DNA from: Ophiura sarsii
Taxonomy: Eukaryota > Echinodermata > Ophiuroidea > Amphilepidida > Ophiuridae
DNA length: 64,000 nucleotides
Direction: 5' to 3'
NCBI GenBank assembly: GCA_035610835.1
Contig: CM069452.1
Coordinates: 10,683,109 to 10,747,108, forward strand
In this document: piece after piece, positions 54,901-64,000 of the stretch
Numbering within the stretch: the stretch's first letter is position 1
How the letters are laid out: every line of letters starts with the position of its first letter
The notes under the pieces: model-generated
The model's input: the letters and a program-made list of their open reading frames with translations, nothing else
Databases searched by the model: none
Told to the model about the DNA's origin: nothing
Translations under genes and position numbers: made by a program

Positions 54901-57900
54901 ATATTTATAAATAAATTTATCTCAGATTCAATTCAAACACTATATTTTCCATGTAATGACAGAACATCAAAATAATGCTGCTTCCTCTAAGCATACAGCC
55001 TATAAGGCTCATGTTGTGTGATTGTTGATATCTTATCAACACGTCTTATATTATGATTGTAATCCTCTTTTTAACACACCAACTTTCCTAATTTCCCTAG
55101 GTACATGTAGAAGGGTTAATGATATTTCCATTCACCCCAATTTTGAAAGCAGGAGGAAATGTAAGATCTCCAAGAAAATTACATTATCCGATTGACAACT
55201 CTCATACTGGAAAATTGCTGTTGGAGCAGATCAACATGGGCTAATTTTGTGTAAGATTTTTTGTTTAACTGTTTGCACAATTGTCTGTATTGTTTAAGTT
55301 TTCTCCTTAGAAACCATTATTATATCCCTGACATTCTCTGGCATCCAGGCCCATAACCAGGATTTCTTTTTTTTGGGGGGGGGGGGGGGGGCCGATTTTG
55401 TCAAAAGTTACCCTTTTTCCAAAATGTGGACCTTTTTACCAGGGGTGAATTTGGCAAAAGTGGATCTTTTTACAAAATGTTGAACGTTTTCACACAAAAA
55501 AACGTAAAAACACACATTTTTTTGCTCGCTACTTTCGCAAACAGCCTATTTTGGAACTTTTTGGGATTTTGGTAACAGGCTTGCTGGCATCAATTTGATT
55601 TGTTCGAATATTTAAAACATTATTTTTTAGAATTGTATCCCATGATAAAACAGGTATAGTTTTACATTTGTATGTTGACTATGTTTATTCAAGATATTGT
55701 TTTCTGGCTGGTCAACAAGAAGATTACACAGGTGGTTTTGTTTAGGTGGCTGGAATGTAGGTCAAAACATCTAAGTTGCAAAACAAACCTTACAATAAAG
55801 ATGAATTTCATGCTAAGTAATTAAACTGCTTAGGCCAAGTTATATAAATACCATGTTTCTCGTCCCTGCGTACATCAATTTTGGACGCCGCATCAATATT
55901 TTTGCTATTTACTATTATTTTTTATATATTTTTTTAAACTTTAAATTTTTATTTAAAAAAAAAGGTTTTACGATTTACAAATTCGATAAAAATGACTCCT
56001 GTATCACATTCTTACAAATTATATTTTTACAATGGTATAACCATGGTACAGGGTAGAGTATACATAGTAAACTTATTATTTTTAATATTTTGGATTCATG
56101 GCAAATTGTGCGTCATTTATGGTTGCACAGGCATCTTGGAAAAAAATATCAAAAATATCAAAAATTGTCAATAGTAAGTTTCCCCCTCACCGACTTTTGA
56201 AAAATGTCCGGACGAAAAACATGTTATTTATTTTACTTGGCCTTAAAGCTAAAAAAAATAAGGGCATTTTATTTTCATGATTATTGTGAAAGCAAATATA
56301 AATACAATGAAAACTCAAGGGCCAAAAATCAAACACAACAAACAAGGATATACTGTCAAATTTCAAGACGAGTGCTACTTTTTTGTGGAAAATACACCAA
56401 ACATCCCCTGCACCAGAATATTTGTATTGAAATGGAAAACAAATTAAGAGCACATGTATTATACTACCATGATATACATGTAGGATGAAAATCATCCACT
56501 GACCCACAAGCATCATCAGCTGGTCAGTTCTCTAAGAATGTATAATGGTTCCTATGCACAAAATGTAATGTAATTGAAATCTGTGAATTTGATTTATCCA
56601 TCAATTTAGGTTAAACATAGGAATATTACACTTGCTTCAACAGTATTCGATATTATCAAAATGAAATACTTTATCAATTCACTGTAATTTTGTCAAAGTT
56701 GAAATGATGTGAATAATACTGCATGTGAAAATAACATGTCACATTATTAAGAAGTAATGTACATTGGATCTGATGCTTGCACGGTTGATATAGCAAATTT
56801 AATTGAAAATGGCTCAAGAACAGCTGAGACTTGTTTAGTTTCTCCAAACTCCTGGTTGGCAGAAAACTCAATACAATTCTATAAATAAAACCATACATGG
56901 CAAAAATTACCACATTTTACTTTTGAATTTAATCCAAATTTAACCCAGTATGTTTTGATCTGAGAACAATTGTTGTCAAAAGCGTATCAAAGTGTAAATT
57001 ATACAGAGAAAAAAAATCAAAAATTCAAATAATTTATTGGAATTTTATAATAAATATTTAAGTAAGTATAGCTGAAAAGTTCAACAGCACTATATAAACA
57101 AAATAAAATGCAGAAATAACTAAAATGGTGTGCAATGACAACATCAAAGGAGTACATTTAACAGACAAAAGAAACAACACATAAATATGGGAGACTAATG
57201 TTACAGAATGCTTATTGTACCGTACAGTGGTAATAGGAGTTGCATGAGAAACAGGACATCTATAATACGAGGGTCATTCAATAAGTTCTACCTCCTCACT
57301 CATAACAGCGCTAATATGAATGTCAGCCTCATGACATTTGTCATGATTATAGCTCTTAATCATAGCTACATATTTATACTAAATGCTAATTGATACCTAT
57401 TTCACTTTTGTCATGATGCAGTCAAAGCCAGAGAGAGATTTTGGACAACGGACACGGAAAATTACCCCTAAGATAAATACATGTTTTTGGTTTTTTTCTC
57501 TCCGTATTGTAAGTTTAGGTATAACCGCCCGAATTAAATACTGAACATAGAAAACAATGGATGATTTCTGAATATAATGCTATACTATCATGTATAAATC
57601 AGATTGTAGGAAATATTAACCTTTGTAACATGCAAATAGTATAATATCAACTCGAATGTATTGACATGCCATATTGGAATACTGATATTTAGTCAAATGT
57701 TCGTTGTTACAAGTCAAGCCACAGTGATGCCTCGAATAGTAACTTTATCAGTTTTCCTTATATGCAACACTTAGAATAGTTCATCAGGTAGTCAGTGATA
57801 GAAAAATATATCTTCGAGAGACTTGAAATGAATAGCACCTAGGAGACATTTGGCTGTTTTTTACCAGTTTCCGTCGCACTTAATGGAAGTTTGTTTTTTA

Positions 57901-60900
57901 CTCCATATCCAGAAAGTACAATGAGTATTCAGACCGATCTACTATGATTTTGTAGCTGAGATTCAAAGCTTCAATTATGGAATATTTCATACGACTGGCT
58001 TGTATAATAGCAAAGTTATGAGGTAGGAGGTAGAACTTATTGAATGACCCTCGTACAATAAGATTGGAATAATAAATGTAAACTGGAATGGGTGGATTAA
58101 ACTAAAAACCAGAAAGGTTAAATAAATAAATAAAGAGGAAAATAAGTATAGTTCACTTTATCATGGATGCTTCATTACTTAGGAATAAATTCATTAACTA
58201 ACCCCCTAAAGCGTGTTGTTGACAATTAAATTATCAGGGGAGAAAAACGGATGAGTCATGTTATCTTTGCAAACCTCAAATGGGTCAAAAAACATGTTTT
58301 TTTATAATTTCTCCAAAATGGTCAATTTCATGTTCATAGTTGGATTCATTGAACCCTTTTCTTCGAGAAAATGTTTACTTTTAATTAAATGAATAATGAA
58401 GGAGTTACAGCAGTTTTACGGAGGCTATGCTGAGAGTCCACAGCCCCCTTAATTAAACCGGCACATTGTATTATGACATTCAAAGTGTTACTTAGACAGA
58501 TAAGAAACCTGCTATAGAAGGACAAGTAACACATTTATTTAATAACATATTTAGACAAGCCACTCATTTAAAAGCTTATTTATTTTAAAATCTTAACATT
58601 TTTATGTTTCTGATTTCAGATTTGTAAGGGCAAAAAAATTGACATTTCATGATACATGGGGTTCGAAGAGGATTCAAGCAAAATTGAATTTTGACTCGCT
58701 ATTTGCCATGATCTAGAATCTGATTTACTTGATTAACATAACATCCTTCCTACCTTCTGAACTACTTAGCTTACAAAATTGTCCACAAACGAGGAATAGT
58801 CATGGTAAAAAAAAATATTGGCTCTGAAATATTTTTCTTGCATCATTTTTGTCTTAACCCTATATGCCCTAAGTGCTACAAAATACTACTCCACTAGTAG
58901 TGTCTGGTTACCCAGTCTATCTTGTATCTTCCGGTGCGGGCTATCAGATACACAGGAAAATCTTAAGATTTTGCAAGCTGTCTCCTTAAGCTTAGTTGGA
59001 TAGGTGCCTGACTGCTTCGCATGTTATCTGGGTTCAATCCCTGAAGCCGACAATGCCGGTTTTCCCAAAAATAATTGACATATTTTTCTCCCCCGGTTGT
59101 TTTATTCCCAAAAGCATGCCACCTAGCGTTACGGTTAAACACATTATCTGTCATTTCCCTAGTCATTTTTGTTTTGGAATGATTTCTTTATGAACATGAA
59201 ATTTTATCACAGCAAAGTTGAATGGCGGTATAACTTTTGGTATGACCCTCCTGTATAATACGCACCTGTAACCGATGTTCCCATTGGCACATTATCAATA
59301 GCTCCGTGACTATTAGCGTGTATCAATAGACATTCCTGGCCACTGTGTCTTGTTAACTCTATACTGACGGTGAATTCTCCAAGCTCTTTACCAGTGTCTG
59401 ATGTAGTCACTAAAGAGTCGGTGTACAGTAGATCAACAAGATCATCTGGAGCTGTAGGAATAGTAAATGGTGCAGTGTAAATAAGTGTCAATATTTCCAT
59501 CAAACCACATTTTTGGTAGAGATTGTATGTATACTGTGCCATCAAAAAATTCATACAGTAGTCCGTTCATTGGATATAACAGACAAACTAATAAAGTTTT
59601 AAAAGGAAAAAAAGACCCCAGAGAACTCATAAAACATACATAAATGTGACCCAATTAAATGCGAACATGTTTGTACCTATGTCAATGTACAGTTACATCA
59701 CATTCCTAACCAAAGTTACAGATTATTGAAAATGCTTATATAGTGGGTGTGGTTTTGGATGTCAACAGGCAATTTGATTGGTTTTTGGCCGATACGCACT
59801 ATATTAGAGGAGACAATGGTATAGTTTGGGCAGGGCTTTTCATTCGAAAAAATAATACCTTCACTGCTTATGGTCATGGCGTTAGCAGGCCCTACACAAA
59901 GTTGCTGGCGGCGACCATATACAACTCCAAATATGGTACAGCCTATACATTATAAGACCATCGAATAGCAAAATAGCTACAAGCTACATGAACTATATAT
60001 CTTATTCTCTAATCATTTTGTTGCAACACATCTAGGGCCTGCTTGGAAAGCAGTGCAAGTCACTGAAGCATATTACCCTCAATAAAGAAAGCATTAATAA
60101 ATAAATAAATACAAATTAACAAATCAATGGAGTAAATGAAAATTAAATACCTCAAATTGTTGTTTAACTCTTTTATTTTCAAGAATTGTAGTCTTTGGTT
60201 GGATAAAAAGATGTATCAAAAAGAATTGTAGTCTTTGGTTGGATAAAAAGATGTATCAAAAAGAATTTTAGTCTTTGGTTGGATAAAAAGATGTATTAAT
60301 TTAAAGATCAGAAATAAGACTTTTATGATTTTGAGTTATTATGACCTTCTCCCACTTTTATGCTTTAAAATCAAAGTAGCTACTGCCGCGTTCTGCCTCG
60401 TTTGCTCATGTTGGGTCACAAATATTTGTGGTACTCCCTGATTGGCCATTTTGATGCTTCTTATTGGATCAGATTGTTTTAATTGTTAAAACATTCCACA
60501 TTTTGTATAAAAATAATCACATAATCAAAGTTTTCGCCAAAAGGTCTTCTGTTTTTGTTTACAACATTTTCTTACCTATTGAATTTAAGTAATCCAAGGC
60601 TTCTTCACTAGCCAACACTGGTGGTTCTGTATTCAATGTTTCTGCCATAGGGTCATCACTGTTATTAAATGTCAATGAAAACAAATCAAGAGGTGTACAA
60701 TTGTACCTGAATACCCATTACATTACACGTAAATACTAAATACAGCTGATAATCTGGAGTTTATTACCTACATTGTACATAATGAGTAAGATCTTCATGA
60801 ACAGATTATTTACCATTCAACTGATTATTACACTTATTGAATTATTTTAACTTTTCAAAAGGCTTATTTGGTGATTTCATGAATATCTTACACATGTAGG

Positions 60901-61703
60901 CAAAACCATACTGGTAGGTTGCAGGCCCATAGCTATGATTTTTAGAGGGGTATTTTTTATCAAAATGCAGCAAAAGTGGACCTTTTTACCAACATTTTTC
61001 TTCAACCAAAATATGGACCTTTTGGTGATGGGGGGGGGGGGGGTGTACTCATTGAGAGGCCCTGGTCATCTTACATTGTACATCACAGCAAGAAGTAACG
61101 GTATAGTTTGTTGACTGGGGATCAGTTTTTGCAATTGTTCATGAAAACAACGTTTGTAACTAAAACTGGCTGACTACTTTTTCACCCTCTTCTGCTCGCT
61201 CTTAAGATCCCACCTTTTGAGCCTGCATCAGGCTCTTAAGACCCCCATTTTATTGAAAATTCAAAAATTGTGAACATTTGCATTCCAAAGCCCCTAAATT
61301 TTGAAAAAATGGGTTCTAAAATTGTTCGAAGAATTGCTGTTCTTACTTAGCAAATTTGAAGAAAAGTCAGTTCTTAAGACCCTACTTTGTGAAGATAATC
61401 AGTTCTTAATAAGATCCTGTTTTTCGTCAATAATCCTCTCCAAAGCCCTCGTTTTTAAGACCCTGGATAGTACACACGGTGACACCCCTACCCAAAAATA
61501 GGGTGTCAAATCTCTCCAGAATCAACTTGGATTCTTGTAACTCTACTGACTTAAATCTTTGCAAGAAAGCAGGGGCAAGAAAGAATTGTTGGATTCTTGT
61601 CATATTTCTGCCAACCACAACAAACAAACACCAAAACAAACAAATGCCAATTTAGTTTTTAATTTTCTACCTACCTTGAGGCATCTGCCTGGGAATGATC
61701 CAT
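43864..61703 (-). CDS. CATIP: CATIP, ciliogenesis-associated TTC17-interacting protein (complete, 10 coding exons)
   Basis: Exons 61675-61703, 60576-60658, 59266-59451, 52656-52711, 50462-50548, 47477-47537, 45949-46052, 45652-45776, 44848-45013 and 43864-44106 join into 1,140 nt, 379 residues plus stop. All junctions are GT-AG with matching phase. The start ATG has AAAATGG context. Residues about 38-299 form the conserved CATIP body (MDGQ-like HANSHGAID, YVSKKLQTLEQTHHEYVK, DGHLASRVQIGSPVTMRLLR). Residues about 310-345 (HPELKALLADFLQFLLLRKP, then EDVAAFAADYF) form an RIIa/Dpy30-like docking helix pair. In vertebrates CATIP binds TTC17, promotes actin polymerisation and is needed for ciliogenesis and sperm; the length is close to the human protein. 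Identification is from recall of the family, not from a search. An ATTAAA at 43690-43695 could be the poly(A) signal. Confidence 0.9.
44107..44847. other. CATIP last intron
   Basis: Unique-looking; a small imperfect hairpin TTTCCTGAAAAATGTCCTGG / TTTCAGGACATTTC at 44469-44520. Confidence 0.6.
44848..45013 (-). CDS. CATIP: CATIP exon 9
   Basis: Encodes GHLASRVQIGSPVTMRLLRL then PTIVIKDQVAETTKFPKKPL and NWDEDMQLYSKFLDRK; acceptor ctatag, donor gttagt; phase 2 in, 0 out. Confidence 0.9.
45652..45776 (-). CDS. CATIP: CATIP exon 8
   Basis: Encodes QPLEDRTQKIAEDEVRVIGV then ERTVHSKGDLPTTWQTYFLC and D; acceptor atcatag, donor gtaagt; phase 0 in, 2 out. Confidence 0.9.
45949..46052 (-). CDS. CATIP: CATIP exon 7
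   Basis: Encodes GSNLMLQRIMVKKGVADNLT then FLSFDPEAVLSKGTY; acceptor ttaacag, donor gtaagt; phase 1 in, 0 out. Confidence 0.9.
46157..47214. mobile_element. Mariner-like element copy 1, ends CGAGGGTCATTCAATAAGTT, TSD TA
   Basis: TA(46155-46156)CGAGGGTCATTCAATAAGTT at left; same inverted at right before TA at 47215. TIR-adjacent CTCCTACCTCATAAC is inverted too. 1,058 bp without an intact transposase. Shares interior words with 57268-58053. Sits in the intron between CATIP exons 6 and 7. Confidence 0.9.
47477..47537 (-). CDS. CATIP: CATIP exon 6
   Basis: 61 bases, QVQRTDQTYSLESMKGFISE; acceptor tttgcag, donor gtttgt; phase 0 in, 1 out. Confidence 0.9.
47623..48433 (-). mobile_element. Tc1-like transposon, degenerate, TSD TA
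   Basis: CACTGAGCCAAAAAAGAAAC then TTATAAAATTTTAACAGATC at both ends, TA flanks at 47621-47622 and 48434-48435. Carries the C-terminal part of a Tc1 transposase on the minus strand. Internally deleted from the usual about 1.5 kb. It is the source type of the MITE at 38334-38513. Confidence 0.9.
47895..48115 (-). pseudogene. Tc1 transposase C-terminal remnant
   Basis: Minus strand reads SPDLFPIEHLWDELGRRVSR, RDNPPVNRQTLIAALQEE, a stop where Trp is usual, then NNVPQATIRNLIGSVRRRCT and ACLQAGGGHTRY. PIEHLWDELGRR is the hallmark of the catalytic DDE end of Tc1 transposases. At least one in-frame stop and the missing N-terminal part make it non-functional. Confidence 0.9.
48650..49220. mobile_element. 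Foldback with more than 100-bp arms, interrupted by (AAT)n
   Basis: GATAGATTTCTAAAATGATA ... CATACTTTAACACATAAACA at left is inverted at 49110-49210. The right arm is broken by (AAT)n at 48946-48972 followed by CTTGTATAGCGCTTTACACC, a widespread retroelement-tail type. Confidence 0.8.
49380..50044. mobile_element. Tc1/mariner-like foldback, about 190-bp arms, TSD TA
   Basis: AACTGCGCCCATAAAGTATC at left and AACTGTGCCAATAAAGTATC inverted at right, TA flanks. TTCTGCGCATTTTGACACCT is shared with 24022-24487. In the CATIP intron between exons 5 and 6... read on the minus strand it lies downstream of exon 5. Confidence 0.85.
50399..50419 (+). repeat. Poly-G tract of about 20
   Basis: Uninterrupted G run about 40 bases from the donor of CATIP exon 5. 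Similar G runs lie at 52508-52522, 54318-54327, 55375-55391 and 61031-61043. Confidence 0.9.
50462..50548 (-). CDS. CATIP: CATIP exon 5
   Basis: 87 bases, LEDNHLDKKTFIVLQDGQYV then VNRVITQGE; phase 0 both sides. Acceptor catctag, donor gtaggt. Skipping it would keep the frame. Confidence 0.9.
51225..51365 (+). repeat. Dispersed repeat, unoccupied counterpart of the 24022 insertion site
   Basis: CATGCCGCTAATATTTCCAA ... CTCCAAAGTTTACATTC ... TGTTCATGCCATGAATTAGG matches 23970-24021 joined to 24488-24560. Confidence 0.85.
51366..52655. other. CATIP intron, no recognised feature
   Basis: Only a (CTAT/CTCT)n tract at 52175-52205 and a G run at 52508. Confidence 0.5.
52656..52711 (-). CDS. CATIP: CATIP exon 4
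   Basis: 56 bases, AYVSKKLQTLEQTHHEYVK. Acceptor atatgcag, donor gtaagc; phase 1 in, 0 out. The upstream intron is 6.5 kb and holds the 1.06-kb tandem duplication and two TIR elements. Confidence 0.9.
53399..55527 (+). repeat. 1,062-bp near-identical tandem duplication
   Basis: Unit 1 is 53399-54460, unit 2 is 54461-55527, both starting CACTTTTGGGGGGCTGTGAT and ending TTTTTTTGCTC. I saw no difference except G-run length near the end (about 12 versus 17) and one T. No gene; a short ORF is duplicated with it. Confidence 0.95.
55833..56242. mobile_element. Harbinger-like MITE, ends GGCCAAG, TSD TTA
   Basis: GGCCAAGTTATATAAATACC then CATGTTTCTCGTCC at left; GGCCAAGTAAAATAAATAAC then ATGTTTTTCGTCC inverted at right; TTA at 55830-55832 and 56243-56245. 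Same family as 62216-63676. 56246-57267 shows nothing further. Confidence 0.85.
57268..58053. mobile_element. Mariner-like element copy 2, reversed, TSD TA
   Basis: CGAGGGTCATTCAATAAGTT at both ends, TA flanks. The interior AAAGCCAGAGAGAGATTTTG is the reverse of that in copy 1, so the two are the same family in opposite orientation; this one is 786 bp. Confidence 0.9.
58054..58969. other. CATIP intron, no recognised feature
   Basis: AT-rich, no inverted repeats or ORFs supported. Confidence 0.4.
58978..59060 (+). mobile_element. tRNA-derived SINE head
   Basis: TTAGTTGGATAGGTGCCTGA (A-box region) and GGGTTCAATCCCTGA (B box) at tRNA-like spacing; the cloverleaf is not complete. Confidence 0.55.
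59266..59451 (-). CDS. CATIP: CATIP exon 3
   Basis: Encodes APDDLVDLLYTDSLVTTSDT ... GEFTVSIELTRHSGQECLLI, HANSHGAIDN and VPMGTSVT, the start of the conserved body. Acceptor ctacag, donor gtgcgt; phase 1 in and out. Confidence 0.9.
60181..60298 (+). repeat. 40-bp tandem repeat, three copies
   Basis: AAGAATTGTAGTCTTTGGTT GGATAAAAAGATGTATCAAA with two changes in the third copy; in CATIP intron 2. Confidence 0.95.
60576..60658 (-). CDS. CATIP: CATIP exon 2
   Basis: Encodes DDPMAETLNTEPPVLASEEA then LDYLNSI; acidic N-terminal part. Acceptor aataacag, donor gtaaga; phase 2 in, 1 out. Confidence 0.85.
60925..61450 (+). repeat. Diverged repeat region in CATIP intron 1
   Basis: 60925-61060 (GGCCCATAGCTATGATTTTT ... 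GGACCTTTTTACCAAC and a G run) resembles the end of the duplicated unit at 53399-55527. 61190-61440 has recurrent CTTAAGACCC words. Confidence 0.55.
61675..61703 (-). CDS. CATIP: CATIP exon 1 (start codon)
   Basis: MDHSQADAS plus two bases, donor AG|gtaggt. Only 29 coding bases. Upstream, ctatttcag at about 61770 is a likely acceptor of the 5' UTR part of this exon, implying a further non-coding exon to the right. Confidence 0.85.
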
Positions 61704-61769
61704 TTTGTTGTGAGGAATGGAAATATTATATTATGTAATGACCAGCCAAGTACACACGTGCAAATCAAC
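61704..61769 (-). other. CATIP: Probable CATIP 5' UTR portion of exon 1
   Basis: Minus strand: ctatttcag|GTTGATTTGC leads without another ATG to the start codon. Inferred from the acceptor only. Confidence 0.45.
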
Positions 61770-62003
61770 CTGAAATAGACACAAATTATCTCAAATTATT
61801 ATACATGTGTAGGATAAGGTTCAAAGGTAAAACATTATATAATAGCATAGCAAACTGTTCGTGACAAAAATAAGACATACATCCATTTTATAGCTGGAAA
61901 AAAATGCAACAAAACTTGTTCTATTCATTATCTTCTTACATACATCTGTAATAAATGCTCGCTGGGTCGTAGTTCAATTGGTGGATCGTTTAACCATGGG
62001 CTC

Positions 62004-62192
62004 TATACTCTATTTGGCTTCCTCTGGACAGTGATGTAACTTAACAGGCGCAGCTTTTACGCATGCAAATGTATCTTCCGCCTTTCAACGCTCGTGTGTA
62101 TGCGCCAGCGAGTAGGCACGCGCGAGTTAATTATGTAGAATACGCGGTTATGTCACTGTCTCGTGATGGCCAAATAGACTATATAGTAAGTC
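62004..62192. mobile_element. Foldback MITE upstream of CATIP
   Basis: ACTCTATTTGGC...GACAGTGATGTAAC at left and GTTATGTCACTGTC...GCCAAATAGACT inverted at right. The middle is GC- and CpG-rich. It interrupts a tRNA-like A-box stretch (GGTCGTAGTTCAATTGGTGG, 61975). Confidence 0.7.
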
Positions 62193-62215
62193 CAGTGTGT
62201 TTCTCAAAATTGTAA

Positions 62216-63676
62216 GGCCATGTAACGAGTAACAAAAATGTTGTGTTCTCGTCCCCGCCCGCACCGATTTTTGACGCTGCTCCAATATTTTTGTTATTTG
62301 TTATTTTCAAAAATTCCAACAAATTCCAACAAATCATACCTGTTTTGTTGTGTGTCCATAATTTTCAACTATTTTTCAATGAAAAAAAGACACGAGAAAC
62401 ACTCCCAAATACCAGTGTTGTAGTCGAGTCCACCCTACCCGAGTCCGAGTCCGAGTCCGAGTCCTTACCCCTCGAGTCCGAGTCCGAGACCGAGTCCTTA
62501 CTGTCCGAGTCCGAGACCGAGTCCGAGTCCTTCATGTCCGAGTCCGAGTCCGAGTCACGAGTCCTTATATGTATTTAAGTTCTGATCACATGTCATTCAT
62601 TTTGCTATCTATAATAGGCCAACATATCAGTGATGTCAACATAATGATGCATTTTTAACCTTCTTATGCCCATACATGGACAAATGTTGATACCATTTTG
62701 AATTATAGACATAAGAATTGATTCAAAAAGTGTCCAGAAGTTCATAGATTGAGAAATTACAAACTTGATTAAGTGTGATATTCTGTAAATTAACCCTTCC
62801 CCTGCCGTTTCACCTATTTCTTTTCCCTGAACATTTCATCCCTAATATGCCATCAATTTGTTTCCAGGAAGCTGAAAATTGCCAATGAAATATCCTCTTT
62901 GTAAAACATGTTATCATTTTGTTAAACAGTATAAATACTAACACAAAAACACCTAAAGACCATTTACATCGTACCAACATCCTTCGATTGCTCATGATTA
63001 TTATCACTTTAATAAATATTTATAGGTTACCTCAAATTTGTTTTAATGCTTGTAGTTGTAATGGTTATCAATAGGTATTTTCAACAGCATATTGTAAATT
63101 GTTCAAATGTATTTGTGAAGATTTATGATAATATTTCTAAACTGTTGAAGATCGGATGACTAAATAAGTATTTAATTACTGCAAACAAAATAAGCCAATA
63201 TTAAATGGACTCGGACAGGACTCGGGCACAATTCCCGAGTCCCTAGCGCCCGAGTCCGAGTCCGAGACCGAGTCCTTTACCTCCGAGTCCGAGTCCGAGT
63301 CCGAGTCCTTCAAAATAGGGACTCGAGACCGGTCTCGAGTCCGAGTCCGGACTCGAGTACTACATCACTGCCAAATACCATGACTTTTTAACAGATAGAT
63401 GCGCTTCATGCATCGTGGATAAACAGGCATGGCCAATTCCACGCTAGACTCTATTTACGCTTTAGTAGACCAAACACATTTCCCATAAAATATTGTTTAC
63501 GTTGATATATAGATAGATAGTGATACGAACATCGAAACAATTCTTGCAAAAAGCTTGTATTTTGGGTTCTGAAAAATAACAAAAAATCCAAAAATAACAA
63601 ATACTATAGTGAGGGCCGCCCTCACTGATTTTTAAAAAGTCCGGACGAGAAACATGTTATTTTTGTTACTTGGCCT
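62216..63676. mobile_element. Harbinger-like element (TSD TAA) split by a hAT element
   Basis: GGCCATGTAACGAGTAACAA at left and GGCCAAGTAACAAAAATAAC inverted at right; TAA at 62213-62215 and 63677-63679. Without the insert it is about 495 bp, similar to 55833-56242. Confidence 0.85.
62413..63370. mobile_element. hAT element with (CGAGTC)n subterminal arrays, exact 8-bp TSD CCAAATAC
   Basis: CAGTGTTGTAGTCGAGTCC at left; CAGTGATGTAGTACTCGAGT inverted at right; CCAAATAC at 62405-62412 and 63371-63378. Both ends carry arrays of the hexamer GAGTCC(G/A). 958 bp, no transposase. Confidence 0.95.
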
Positions 63677-63679
63677 AAT

Positions 63680-64000
63680 ACTGTTCTGTTCACAATTGGT
63701 AAAACTGCAATTTGTGTATTTGCTAATTTCAATTGATTTTAAGAATTGCTCCCATGCCTCCTCCTTCAGACCGTGCACATTGAAGTAGGTACATGTTTAG
63801 CCCACCATGGTTTGGAAGTCACATAGAAATTGTGGTCCCATGCATCGGAGGAGCAATACCTGAGCTGAGCACGTTAATAAAAGGGAACAGACTCATTCGT
63901 AAAGAGGCTTAGAGTAGGGGATCATCTAGCTCTGAATCCTCTCTCTGTATGAGAGCTATGGAATGAATAAAATTAGTTAAACCTTTGCTTCAGATATCAT
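63680..64000. other. No supported feature
   Basis: An AATAAA at 63965-63970 (plus strand) is not tied to any gene I can see. Confidence 0.4.

Noticed and set aside
59743..59955. 70-residue plus-strand ORF in a CATIP intron
   Set aside because: Composition looks plausible, but there is no acceptor, donor, neighbour exon or recognised domain; probably chance.
62243..62578. Open frame with Glu-Ser repeats
   Set aside because: Translation of the (CGAGTC)n array at the end of the hAT element.

Overview
This is a window of an animal (metazoan) nuclear genome: AT-rich, intron-rich, with GT-AG splice sites, a eukaryotic tRNA gene and a very dense load of short inverted-repeat DNA transposons, tRNA-derived SINEs and retroelement relics. 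The repeat types and the single-copy genes look like a marine invertebrate, perhaps a deuterostome such as a hemichordate or echinoderm. That placement is a guess; nothing here fixes the species.

Two protein genes are supported, both on the minus strand. (1) From about 25,456 down to 488, and continuing off both sides of what I can see, is a gene for a large protein with two matrin/ZFR-type C2H2 zinc fingers. It also has an Arg/Glu/Met-rich segment and a long internally repeated Gly-Met region. I traced ten exons, including a 25-base microexon, with reading phases that agree at all nine junctions. (2) From 61,703 down to 43,864 is a complete ten-exon coding sequence (1,140 nt, 379 residues) that I recognise as CATIP, the ciliogenesis-associated TTC17-interacting protein, ending in an RIIa-like docking segment. 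A canonical elongator tRNA-Met(CAT) lies at 37,729-37,801 on the plus strand.

Layout: 1-25.5 kb is the zinc-finger gene, its introns filled with TIR elements, SINEs and a LINE relic. 25.5-43.8 kb is intergenic or unseen upstream intron and is almost wholly repeats: a 2.9-kb TIR element, a 1.9-kb hAT-like element, a SINE split by a Penelope-like insertion, a 0.9-kb TIR element, the tRNA gene and a 1.4-kb degenerate GACAA array. 43.8-61.8 kb is CATIP with mariner/Tc1 elements, foldbacks and a 1.06-kb tandem duplication in its introns. 61.8-64 kb holds a foldback and a hAT element nested in a Harbinger-like element.

The most unusual structure is a pair of TIR elements (25,970-28,885 and 33,717-34,642). 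They share similar ends flanked by ATAT, yet each carries its own short internal motif repeated at about 170-190 bp spacing in otherwise dissimilar sequence. Several insertions are unusually well documented within the window by exact target-site duplications, and four have a related unoccupied copy nearby.
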